A stretch of DNA of 8,271 bases from an uncultured beta proteobacterium (GTDB taxonomy: Bacteria > Pseudomonadota > Gammaproteobacteria > Burkholderiales > Rhodocyclaceae), in NCBI GenBank assembly GCA_903933395.1, contig CAIZKA010000459.1, positions 1 through 8,271 on the forward strand, read 5' to 3'. Within the stretch, counting starts at the first letter, position 1. Every line of letters starts with the position of its first letter. Shown here piece after piece: positions 1 through 5,728 of the stretch. Position numbers and translations under genes: made by a program. The notes beneath the pieces were generated by a model, which saw only the letters and a program-made list of their open reading frames with translations, had not been told where the DNA came from and did not search any database.

Positions 1-132
1 AGGGTACGTTCCGATATGTTACTCACCCGTTCGCCGCTCGCCGCCAGGGTTGCCCCCGCGCTGCCGCTCGACTTGCATGTGTAAAGCATTCCGCCAGCGT
101 TCAATCTGAGCCAGGATCAAACTCTTCAGTTC
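1..132 (-). rRNA. rrs: 16S ribosomal RNA, 5' end (partial)
   Basis: Read on the minus strand, this is the first ~130 nucleotides of a bacterial 16S rRNA, and the gene runs off the left edge. The universal 27F priming site (AGAGTTTGATCCTGGCTCAG) is at 125-106. It is followed by ATTGAACGCTGGCGG and then TTTACACATGCAAGTCGA, a combination typical of Betaproteobacteria. The V1 hairpin lies around 20-62, and the conserved GGTGAGTAA stretch is near 20-32. The mature 5' end at about 132 was placed by aligning GAACTGAAGAG with the E. coli start AAATTGAAGAG, so it is good to a few bases. The fragment is too short for a genus call; affinity to Rhodocyclales/Sterolibacteriaceae is an impression from memory. 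Confidence 0.97.
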
Positions 133-393
133 AATCTGTCTGTTTTACTACTCACTCAAACGAATCTCAGAGGTCAAATTTGCATTTAACCTTACTGTTA
201 TTTCGTGCAAGTGCTTGCTTCTCATACTTATTAGCATCCAGCAGCAGCAGATTCATCACTTCATGCTTTCGCACTCCGCTCAGAACTCGGCCCGCGTTTT
301 TCAACCCGGACCAGCAATCGGCTCTTCGATTTCGAGACGACTACCCGCTGCCACCTCCAGCACAGCAAGCACCTACACCTATCGGTTGTTTGG

Positions 394-405
394 TTTTTAA
401 AGATC
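394..405 (-). promoter_or_regulatory. rrn antitermination boxA
   Basis: The minus strand reads GATCTTTAAAAA, close to the E. coli rrn boxA TGCTCTTTAACA. It lies ~40 nt into the leader, directly downstream of a boxB-like hairpin. In the known system, NusB/NusE (S10) bind boxA RNA to make RNA polymerase resistant to Rho over the untranslated rRNA operon. The placement supports the call; only similarity to the consensus is seen. Confidence 0.75.
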
Positions 406-407
406 TT

Positions 408-423
408 CCGCCTTGTTGGGCGG
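408..423 (-). promoter_or_regulatory. boxB-like hairpin upstream of boxA
   Basis: The minus-strand transcript would read CCGCC-CAACAA-GGCGG, a perfect 5-bp stem with a 6-nt loop that ends 2 bases before boxA. The hairpin-then-boxA order is that of rrn antitermination regions. An alternative pairing (GCGG/CCGC at 420-429) overlaps it. Confidence 0.55.
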
Positions 424-447
424 CTCCGCAATCAGCAGAGAGAGGAG

Positions 448-476
448 ATTATAGGGAGCGTTTTTAAGTGTGTAAA
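448..476 (-). promoter_or_regulatory. rRNA operon promoter (sigma70, near consensus)
   Basis: On the minus strand the -35 is TTTACA (476-471), one base from TTGACA. The spacer is exactly 17 bp (470-454) and the -10 is a perfect TATAAT (453-448). The transcription start should fall near 440-442, in the pyrimidine-rich run CTCCTCTCTC, about 310 nt before the mature 16S end. This is the best promoter match in the window and sits where an rrn P1 promoter is expected. rRNA promoters usually combine such elements with an UP element and growth-rate control; the control itself cannot be read from the sequence. Confidence 0.88.
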
Positions 477-483
477 CCCCCTT

Positions 484-516
484 CGCGAACTTTTTTTCGA
501 TACGCACAAAAAATCG
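484..516 (-). promoter_or_regulatory. A/T-tract UP element of the rrn promoter
   Basis: Immediately upstream of the -35 (about -44 to -75) the minus strand carries two phased A/T tracts: a run of seven A (498-492) and a run of six T, both flanked by GCGA/TCGC. Such tracts bind the alpha-subunit C-terminal domains at strong rRNA promoters and bend DNA. The two tracts also form an imperfect inverted repeat (GCGA at 484-487, TCGC at 513-516). The same DNA is upstream of the divergent pyrD. Confidence 0.6.
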
Positions 517-558
517 CTACGCGGCAGGGGCTTAGGGGATGTGAATGGATGGCGCCCT

Positions 559-592
559 GCGGATTATCCGGAAACCGGAGTCTTCTTTCCGC
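559..592 (+). repeat. Nested inverted repeat upstream of pyrD
   Basis: An outer pair GCGGA (559-563) / TCCGC (588-592) encloses a perfect hairpin, TCCGG (567-571), AAA loop, CCGGA (575-579). GGAAA (570-574) can alternatively pair with TTTCC (586-590). It ends 22 bases before the pyrD start. It could be a 5'-UTR structure or an operator; no long T run follows, so it is not a typical terminator. Confidence 0.4.
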
Positions 593-600
593 GGCCATCG

Positions 601-606
601 TAGAAT
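601..606 (+). promoter_or_regulatory. Candidate -10 element just upstream of pyrD
   Basis: TAGAAT is a 5/6 match to TATAAT and ends 8 bases before the pyrD ATG. No convincing -35 is seen 16-18 bp upstream. If it is used, transcription would start at about 613-615 and the mRNA would be essentially leaderless, which would fit the absence of a Shine-Dalgarno. This is weak, single-element evidence. Confidence 0.3.
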
Positions 607-614
607 CCTTTGCC

Positions 615-1628
615 ATGATTCCGTACCCCCTGATCCGGCCGCTGCTCTTTGCGCTCGACGCCGAAGTTGCTCATGAATTGACGCTGAGTCTCGTTGCACT
701 GGGCGCTTCACTGGGCGTTGCGCCCCGGGCGCCCGCCGATGGCAAGCCGGTCGACATCATGGGACTCCAATTCCCCAATCGCGTCGGGCTGGCTGCAGGT
801 CTCGACAAAAACGGCACCGCCGTCGACGGGCTCAGTCGTCTCGGCTTCGGCTTTCTCGAAGTGGGCACCGTCACGCCGCGGCCGCAACCGGGCAATCCCA
901 AGCCCCGTCTGTTCCGGCTGCCGGAACACCAGGCCATCATCAATCGCATGGGCTTCAACAATGCGGGAGTTGACGCATTGCTGGATAGGCTGGCGTCTGT
1001 CCGCTATCGCGGCATTCTGGGCATCAACATCGGCAAGAACTTCGATACGCCCATCGATCAGGCCGTCGATGACTACCTGATCTGCCTGGACAAGGCCTAC
1101 CGGCACGCGAGCTATGTCACCGTCAATATTTCGTCGCCCAACACCAAGAACCTGCGCCAGTTGCAAGGGGTTTCCGAACTCGACGCCCTGCTGTCCGCAT
1201 TGAAGTCCCGGCAAACCTCGCTCGCCGACAAGCACGGCAGGTATGTGCCGCTGGCCCTCAAGATCGCACCTGATCTCGAAGCCAGCCAGATCATCGACAT
1301 CGCCGACGCCCTCCGGCGGCACCGGATCGACGCCGTGATCGCGACCAATACGACCCTGGGCCGTGATGGCGTCGAGTCGTCTCCCCTGGCCGCCGAGGCG
1401 GGGGGGCTTTCCGGCAGCCCGCTGTTCGAGAAATCCACTGCAGTGATTCGCCGCCTTGCCCAGGCTCTGGCCGGCGAATTGCCCATCATCGCCGCCGGTG
1501 GCATCACCAGCGGAGCGCGAGCGCGCGCCAAGATCGATGCCGGTGCGGCCCTGGTGCAGGTCTACAGCGGATTGATCTATCGTGGCCCGGAACTCGTCGG
1601 TGAATGCATTGCAGCGACCAACGGCTGA
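615..1628 (+). CDS. pyrD: Dihydroorotate dehydrogenase (quinone), class 2
   Basis: This is the fourth step of de novo pyrimidine synthesis: it oxidises dihydroorotate to orotate with FMN and passes electrons to the quinone pool at the inner face of the membrane. The protein is 337 aa, matching the ~336 aa of E. coli PyrD. The N-terminal ~40 residues (PLIRPLLFALDAEVAHEL) are the amphipathic membrane/quinone-binding helices typical of class 2. The barrel then shows AAGLDKNG (60-67), a substrate loop with NRMGFNN (110-116), NISSPNT (171-177) with the class 2 catalytic base Ser174, IATNTT (242-247), AAGGI for FMN phosphate (293-297) and QVYSGLIYRGP (315-325). The open frame continues upstream to 468, but the preceding 49 codons cover the rrn promoter and UP region and do not resemble PyrD, so ATG 615 is chosen. 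No clear Shine-Dalgarno is present. It is divergent from the rRNA operon and followed by rnf on the same strand. Confidence 0.96.
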   Translation: MIPYPLIRPLLFALDAEVAHELTLSLVALGASLGVAPRAPADGKPVDIMGLQFPNRVGLAAGLDKNGTAVDGLSRLGFGFLEVGTVTPRPQPGNPKPRLFRLPEHQAIINRMGFNNAGVDALLDRLASVRYRGILGINIGKNFDTPIDQAVDDYLICLDKAYRHASYVTVNISSPNTKNLRQLQGVSELDALLSALKSRQTSLADKHGRYVPLALKIAPDLEASQIIDIADALRRHRIDAVIATNTTLGRDGVESSPLAAEAGGLSGSPLFEKSTAVIRRLAQALAGELPIIAAGGITSGARARAKIDAGAALVQVYSGLIYRGPELVGECIAATNG

Positions 1629-1652
1629 GCGTGGCAAACTCGATCTCCGCAC

Positions 1653-1682
1653 TTGCGCTAATACCCTTAAAAGCGAGATAAT
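1653..1682 (+). promoter_or_regulatory. Candidate promoter for the rnf operon
   Basis: TTGCGC (1653-1658) and GATAAT (1677-1682) are separated by 18 bp in the only A/T-rich part of the pyrD-rnfA gap; the -10 is a 5/6 match. The start would be near 1689, giving a ~40-nt 5' UTR. The -35 is only partial, so the call is tentative. GATCTCC occurs twice around it, at 1642-1648 and 1685-1691. Confidence 0.4.
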
Positions 1683-1696
1683 TTGATCTCCACCAA
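1683..1696 (+). promoter_or_regulatory. FNR/ANR-type box, 9 of 10 consensus bases
   Basis: TTGAT-CTCC-ACCAA matches the FNR consensus TTGAT-N4-ATCAA at nine of ten defined positions. It begins directly after the candidate -10 and spans the predicted start, which for a CRP/FNR regulator would be a repressing position unless another promoter is used. Oxygen or redox control of an Rnf complex would be sensible biologically, but one short motif can occur by chance. Confidence 0.35.
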
Positions 1697-1729
1697 TTAT
1701 TGCGGATCGACCCGGGCACTCCGCGCACC

Positions 1730-2314
1730 ATGAGCAGCTATCTTTTCATCATTCTCGGCGCCGTCCTCGTCAACAACGTCGTCTTCGTGCGCATCCTCGG
1801 CCTGTGCCCTTTCATGGGCGTGTCGAAGAAGCTCGAAACCGCCACCGGCATGGGAGCGGCGACCACCTTCGTCCTGACCATGGCCTGCGGCGCGAGTTTC
1901 ATCATCGACCGCTGGCTGCTGATACCCAATCAACTGGAATACCTGCGCACCCTGTCCTTCATCGTCACCATCGCCGCCATCGTGCAACTGACCGAACTGG
2001 TGATCCAGAAGACCAGTCCGCTGCTGCATCAGGTCCTGGGCATCTACCTGCCGCTGATCACCACCAATTGCGCCGTGCTCGGCATCCCGCTGCTCAACGT
2101 CAGCCTGCGCCACAACTTTCTCGAGTCGCTGCTGTTCGGCTTCGGCAGCGCGATGGGCTTTACGCTGGCCCTGGTGCTTTTTGGCGGCATCCGCGAACGG
2201 CTTGAGGCCGCTGACGTTCCGGTTCACTTCCGCGGCACGGCCATCGCCATGATCACCGCAGGCCTGATGAGTCTCGCCTTCATGGGCTTCGCCGGCCTGG
2301 ACAAGTACAAGTGA
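1730..2314 (+). CDS. rnfA: Rnf/Rsx electron transport complex subunit A
   Basis: An integral membrane core subunit of the Rnf (Rsx) complex. It is 194 aa against 193 in E. coli RsxA, with about six hydrophobic segments. Diagnostic motifs are LVNNVVFVRILGLCPFMGVS in the first helices with Cys26, the LPLITTNCAVLG motif with Cys114, and a C-terminal ITAGLMSLAFMGF. In the related Nqr and Rnf structures, the two equivalent cysteines of A and its homologue E hold a shared Fe-S cluster inside the membrane. ATG 1730 fits the family N-terminus; an in-frame TTG at 1700 would add ten residues absent from the family. There is no clear Shine-Dalgarno. It is the first gene of the rnf operon, separated by 101 bp from pyrD and by an unusual 124-bp repeat-bearing gap from rnfB. 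Confidence 0.96.
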   Translation: MSSYLFIILGAVLVNNVVFVRILGLCPFMGVSKKLETATGMGAATTFVLTMACGASFIIDRWLLIPNQLEYLRTLSFIVTIAAIVQLTELVIQKTSPLLHQVLGIYLPLITTNCAVLGIPLLNVSLRHNFLESLLFGFGSAMGFTLALVLFGGIRERLEAADVPVHFRGTAIAMITAGLMSLAFMGFAGLDKYK

Positions 2315-2438
2315 TGGCCCCCACCGCTCTGCGTACCTGGAATTCCGCTTCGCGGGCAGGCAACGCTCGCAGAATCGGCTCGCTGCCCCCCACAGGGGGG
2401 CGCATGCTTCCTTGGGGCGGCCCGGCGGAAGCATAACC
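2315..2438 (+). repeat. GC-rich palindromic intergenic element between rnfA and rnfB
   Basis: The whole rnfA-rnfB gap looks like a dispersed betaproteobacterial intergenic repeat. It contains the palindrome GGAATTCC (2339-2346) and a CGCTTCGCGGGCAGG stretch. It then has a perfect 7-bp hairpin, GCCCCCC (2385-2391), loop ACA, GGGGGGC (2395-2401). Last comes a perfect 8-bp hairpin, ATGCTTCC (2404-2411) / GGAAGCAT (2427-2434), whose 15-nt loop holds GGGGCGGCCCGGC. From memory, very similar GGGGCGGCCCGGCGG modules recur between genes in many Burkholderiales and Rhodocyclales; no second copy is in this window. The distal arm holds GGAAG seven bases before the rnfB ATG, so the element probably influences rnfB translation. 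Confidence 0.7.
2427..2431 (+). promoter_or_regulatory. Probable rnfB ribosome binding site inside a hairpin arm
   Basis: GGAAG lies 7 bases upstream of ATG 2439, a normal spacing, and is the only purine-rich stretch available. It is the 3' arm of the 8-bp stem formed with ATGCTTCC (2404-2411), so it would be paired when the hairpin folds. The match to the anti-Shine-Dalgarno is only moderate. Confidence 0.45.
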
Positions 2439-3002
2439 ATGCTCGAAGCACTTCTGGTCATGGCGCTGGGCGCCGTCGTGCTCGGCGCCGCGCTCGGCTA
2501 CGCGGCGGTGCGATTCCGCGTCGAAGGCGACCCCCTGGTCGAAAAGATCGATGCGATATTGCCGCAGACGCAGTGCGGGCAGTGCGGCTTCCCCGGCTGC
2601 AAGCCCTATGCCACGGCAATAGCCAAGGGTGAGGCCGAAATCAACCAGTGCCCGCCGGGCGGCGAAGAAGGCATACACAAGCTTGCCGACCTGCTCGGCC
2701 GCGAGTTCAAGCCGCTGTCGGCGGAACACGGCATCGAAAAACCGAAGTCGGTAGCCGTCATCGATGAACAGGCCTGCATCGGCTGCACGCTGTGCATCCA
2801 GGCCTGCCCGGTCGATGCCATCGTCGGCGCCGCCAAGCAGATGCATACGATAGTTGCGAAGCAATGCACCGGCTGCGAACTGTGCCTGCCGCCCTGTCCG
2901 GTAGATTGCATATCCATGCAGCCGATCGGCGAGAGCGTGGAATCATGGAAGTGGAAATACCCCGTGTTCAAGATCAATCCGACGCAACGGGAAGCGGCAT
3001 GA
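2439..3002 (+). CDS. rnfB: Rnf/Rsx complex ferredoxin-like subunit B
   Basis: A membrane-anchored Fe-S subunit that takes electrons from, or delivers them to, ferredoxin. It is 187 aa (192 in E. coli RsxB). An N-terminal hydrophobic helix (about residues 3-25) anchors it. A 4Fe-4S domain follows with Cys46, Cys49, Cys54 and Cys71 (CGQCGFPGC then CPPGG). Two ferredoxin-type 4Fe-4S motifs come next: Cys113-x2-Cys116-x2-Cys119-x3-Cys123-Pro and Cys143-x2-Cys146-x2-Cys149-x3-Cys153-Pro. All twelve ligands for three clusters are present, so the subunit appears intact. ATG 2439 gives the expected MLEALL-type hydrophobic start; an upstream TTG at 2412 lies inside the intergenic repeat and is rejected. 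The stop overlaps the rnfC start by ATGA (2999-3002), which implies translational coupling. Confidence 0.96.
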   Translation: MLEALLVMALGAVVLGAALGYAAVRFRVEGDPLVEKIDAILPQTQCGQCGFPGCKPYATAIAKGEAEINQCPPGGEEGIHKLADLLGREFKPLSAEHGIEKPKSVAVIDEQACIGCTLCIQACPVDAIVGAAKQMHTIVAKQCTGCELCLPPCPVDCISMQPIGESVESWKWKYPVFKINPTQREAA

Positions 3003-4690
3003 CCGCGCTGCAACGCCTGTTCAAGTTCAATGGCGGCGTCAAGCCTGCCTATAACAAGGAAGCCTCGACCGGGCTGCCCATCGCCGTGGCGCCAACGCCG
3101 ACTCTGCTGGTGATCCCGCTGCACCAGAGCATAGGCGGCCCGCCGCGGCCGCTGGTGAAGGCCGGCGAGCGCGTGCTCAAGGGCCAGCGCATCGGCGATG
3201 CCGACGGTAATGTCTCGTCGGCGGTGCATGCCTCGACCTCAGGCACCGTGGTCGCCGTCGAGATGAGGCTGATGCCGCATACCTCGGGCCTGTCGGCGAT
3301 GTGCGTGGTGATCGAACCGGACGGCCGCAACGAATGGATTCCGCGCCAGCCTTTCGACTTTCGCAGCGCATCGCCGGCGGCGAGCCGCGACTTCCTGCGC
3401 GATGCCGGTGTCGTCGGCCTCGGTGGCGCAGTGTTTCCCAGCCACCTCAAGCTCAATGCCGGAAAGCAGGGCAAGCTCGATGTGCTGGTTCTGAACGGCG
3501 CCGAATGCGAGCCCTTCATCACCTGCGACGACGTGCTGATGCGCGAGCGTCCCGAAGAAATCATCAAGGGCGCCGTGATCATGCGCGAGATGCTGTCCGC
3601 AGGCGAAGTGCTGATCGGCATCGAGGACAACAAGCCGGCAGCCATCGCCGCCATGGAGATTGCCGCACGGGCGGCGAACAGGGTCGCGGGAGCGAACGTA
3701 TACAAGGTGGGTTCGGTCCCGACGCGCTATCCGGCCGGCGGCGCCAAGCAGTTGATCCGGGTCCTGACCGGCATCGAAGTGCCGCATGGCGAGAGATCCA
3801 CCGACTACGGCGTGCAATGCTTCAACGTCGGTACGGCCTACGCCATCCATGAGGCCATCGAACTCGGCCAGCCGCTGATATCGCGCATCGTCACGGTGGC
3901 CGGCAATGTCGGCCAGGCGCGCAACTACGAAGTCCTGTTCGGGACACCGATGAAGGACCTCGTGGCGCTCTGCGCACCGCTGCCCGACAGCGACCGCCTG
4001 ATCATGGGCGGCCCGATGATGGGCTTCCGCATGCCGGGCGACGACGTGCCGGTAGTCAAGGCCACCAACTGCGTCCTGGTCGGCTCGACCGCGCTGTTCC
4101 CGCCGCCGCCGCCCGAAATGCCCTGCATCCGCTGCGGCGAATGCGCCAAGGCCTGCCCGGCCGACTTGCAGCCCTTCGAGATGTACTGGTTCTCACGGGC
4201 GAAGATCTTCGGCAAGGCGCAGGAATACAATCTTTTCGACTGCATCGAATGCGGCTGCTGCGCTTACGTCTGCCCGTCGCGCATACCGCTGGTCGACTAC
4301 TACCGCTTTGCCAAGAGCGAAATCTGGGCGCGCGAAGTCGAGAAGGAAGCCGCCGACGTGGCGCGCGACCGTTACGAGTTCCGCCTGCTGCGCGAAGAAC
4401 GCGAGAAACAGGAAAAAGCCGCCAAGCTCGCCGCCAAAACCGCCGCCGGACGCGAGAAAGCGGCCGCCGCCCTGGCCGAAGCCGCAAAGCCCGCCGCGAC
4501 ACCGGAGGAAGATGCCAAGAAGGCATTGATCGCCGCCGCCCTTGAGCGTGCGCGGACGGAAAAGGCACGGGTGCATCCCGAAAACACCGCCGACCTGACA
4601 CCGGAGCAGCAAGCCGAAGTCACCGCCATCGAGGCGCGCCGCGCCGAAATCCGCGAAATGGCGAAGCCGCACCTGCGGCCGGACGACTGA
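2999..4690 (+). CDS. rnfC: Rnf/Rsx complex subunit C (NADH/FMN and Fe-S subunit)
   Basis: A peripheral subunit that carries the NAD(H) site and noncovalent FMN and passes electrons to RnfB/ferredoxin. It is 563 aa. The N-terminal RnfC barrel-sandwich domain begins FNGGVKP (10-16). The nucleotide/flavin fold related to complex I NuoF has GLGGAVFPSHLKL (140-152), NGAECEP (166-172) and YPAGGAKQL (244-252). Two 4Fe-4S motifs follow: Cys376-x2-Cys379-x2-Cys382-x3-Cys386-Pro and Cys415-x2-Cys418-x2-Cys421-x3-Cys425-Pro. After residue ~445 comes a ~120-residue Ala/Lys/Glu/Arg-rich tail, probably helical, like the variable tail of gammaproteobacterial RsxC but shorter than in E. coli. The start overlaps the rnfB stop (ATGA) and GGGAAG lies just upstream (2989-2994). 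The open frame reaches back to 2792, inside rnfB; that part is a shadow frame. Confidence 0.96.
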   Translation: MTALQRLFKFNGGVKPAYNKEASTGLPIAVAPTPTLLVIPLHQSIGGPPRPLVKAGERVLKGQRIGDADGNVSSAVHASTSGTVVAVEMRLMPHTSGLSAMCVVIEPDGRNEWIPRQPFDFRSASPAASRDFLRDAGVVGLGGAVFPSHLKLNAGKQGKLDVLVLNGAECEPFITCDDVLMRERPEEIIKGAVIMREMLSAGEVLIGIEDNKPAAIAAMEIAARAANRVAGANVYKVGSVPTRYPAGGAKQLIRVLTGIEVPHGERSTDYGVQCFNVGTAYAIHEAIELGQPLISRIVTVAGNVGQARNYEVLFGTPMKDLVALCAPLPDSDRLIMGGPMMGFRMPGDDVPVVKATNCVLVGSTALFPPPPPEMPCIRCGECAKACPADLQPFEMYWFSRAKIFGKAQEYNLFDCIECGCCAYVCPSRIPLVDYYRFAKSEIWAREVEKEAADVARDRYEFRLLREEREKQEKAAKLAAKTAAGREKAAAALAEAAKPAATPEEDAKKALIAAALERARTEKARVHPENTADLTPEQQAEVTAIEARRAEIREMAKPHLRPDD

Positions 4691-4708
4691 ACCGGATAAA
4701 GCTCCCAC

Positions 4709-5728
4709 GTGAACAATTCTCCCTACTTTCTCCAGCCGGCCAGTGTTCAGTCCGTGATGCTGCGGGTGTTGCTTGCGCTGCTGCCTGGCATCGCGGTCTA
4801 TGCATGGTTCTTCGGCGGCGCCGTCCTGGTGCAGATCGTCCTTGCCTCGATTACGGCCCTCGCCGCGGAAGCCGCGATGCTCAAGGCGCGCGGCAAGCCG
4901 CTGATGATGTTCCTCGGCGACGGCTCGGCGCTGGTCACGGCATGGCTGATCGCCCTGACCTTCCCGCCCATCGCTCCATGGTGGCTGACGGTGATCGGCG
5001 TGCTGGCCGCCATCGTGATCGCCAAGCATCTGTATGGCGGACTGGGCCAGAACCCGTTCAATCCGGCCATGGTCGCCTTCGCCCTCATGATCGTCGCCTA
5101 CCCGTCGCTGATGTCGCAGTGGTCTGCAGCCGGCTTTACCGATTTTGCGCCGCAATGGAACGCCATCTTCGGCACGCGCCAGCTTGATGCGCTCACCATG
5201 GCCACGCCGCTCGACGCCCTGCGCACGGCCCTGCACACGCCAGAGGCGCGGGCCACCGTGGCCGGCGTGCTGGGCAATGACGCCAGCTTCGGCAACATCG
5301 GCGGCAAGGGCTGGGAATGGGTCGCGGCGGGATACTTCATCGGTGGCCTCTATCTGCTGCAGCAGCGCATCATCACCTGGCACATGCCGGCAGCCTTCCT
5401 CGCCACCCTGTTCGTTATCACCGGCGGATTCGCGCTCTACGACCCGGGCCGCTTCGCCGGTCCAGGCTTCCACCTGTTCACCGGTGGCGCCATGCTGGGC
5501 GCCTTCTTCATCGTCACCGACCCGGTCTCCGGTTGCACCACGCCGCGCGGCAAGCTGATCTTCGCCGCCGGCATCGCGCTGCTGACCTGGATCATCCGCA
5601 CCTTCGGCGCCTATCCCGACGGCATCGCCTTCGCCGTGCTGCTGATGAACATCGCCGCGCCGCTGATCGACATGTACACCCAGCCCCCGGTCTTCGGCCA
5701 CAAGGGGAAGAAGGGAGGCTCCGCATGA
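4709..5728 (+). CDS. rnfD: Rnf/Rsx complex subunit D (covalent FMN membrane subunit)
   Basis: A polytopic membrane subunit homologous to NqrB that forms part of the electron path and probable ion channel. It is 339 aa (352 in E. coli RsxD), with many hydrophobic segments. Conserved stretches include HLYGGLGQNPFNPAM (107-121), MLGAFFIVTDPVSG (262-275) and YPDGIAFAVLLMNI (302-315). The flavinylation motif D-A-L-T-M-A-T-P-L-D places the FMN-bearing threonine at Thr166, equivalent to Thr187 of E. coli, so an ApbE flavin transferase is needed; none is encoded here. The start is GTG 4709, which gives the family-like SPYFLQPASVQSVM N-terminus; the upstream GGATAAAG is only a weak ribosome binding site. 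It lies 18 bp after rnfC, and its stop overlaps the rnfG start (ATGA). Confidence 0.95.
   Translation: MNNSPYFLQPASVQSVMLRVLLALLPGIAVYAWFFGGAVLVQIVLASITALAAEAAMLKARGKPLMMFLGDGSALVTAWLIALTFPPIAPWWLTVIGVLAAIVIAKHLYGGLGQNPFNPAMVAFALMIVAYPSLMSQWSAAGFTDFAPQWNAIFGTRQLDALTMATPLDALRTALHTPEARATVAGVLGNDASFGNIGGKGWEWVAAGYFIGGLYLLQQRIITWHMPAAFLATLFVITGGFALYDPGRFAGPGFHLFTGGAMLGAFFIVTDPVSGCTTPRGKLIFAAGIALLTWIIRTFGAYPDGIAFAVLLMNIAAPLIDMYTQPPVFGHKGKKGGSA

Larger units (their letters stand above)
133..441 (-). other. rRNA operon leader (16S precursor 5' region)
   Basis: About 310 bases lie between the inferred rrn transcription start (near 441) and the mature 16S 5' end. No protein gene is supported here; open frames on the plus strand at 180-467 have no recognisable product. 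In transcript order it contains a boxB-like hairpin, boxA, a GTGTAGGTGCTTG stretch resembling boxC, a long middle section, and a copy of AGCAAGCAC complementary to the boxC region. The last ~80 bases are A/T-richer, as is usual where the leader pairs with the 16S-23S spacer to make the RNase III processing stem; the spacer is outside the window. Composition and layout match the leader of proteobacterial rrn operons. Confidence 0.8.

Noticed and set aside
180..467. 95-codon open frame on the plus strand in the rRNA leader
   Set aside because: It lies antisense to rRNA leader signals, spans the rrn -10 and has no recognisable protein features.
468..614. 49-codon N-terminal extension of pyrD
   Set aside because: It overlaps the rrn -35 and UP region, resembles nothing in PyrD, and ATG 615 gives the exact family length and N-terminus.
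708..1652. 314-codon minus-strand open frame opposite pyrD
   Set aside because: Antisense shadow of a clear pyrD; low-complexity composition and no family resemblance.
1643..1679. ATCTC/GAGAT pairing after pyrD as a terminator
   Set aside because: The stem is short and interrupted, with no T tract; the region fits better as the rnf promoter region.
1700..1729. TTG start that would extend RnfA by ten residues
   Set aside because: The added residues are hydrophilic and absent from the family; ATG 1730 matches RsxA length.
2385..2401. C6/G6 hairpin as an intrinsic terminator of rnfA
   Set aside because: The stem is perfect but is followed by CGCATGC instead of a T run, and the rest of the operon lies downstream; it may pause polymerase at most.
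4193..5701. 502-codon open frame on the minus strand opposite rnfC/rnfD
   Set aside because: It is antisense to two well-recognised genes, its composition is Gly/Arg/Asp/His-rich as expected from GC-rich antisense frames, and no domain is recognisable.
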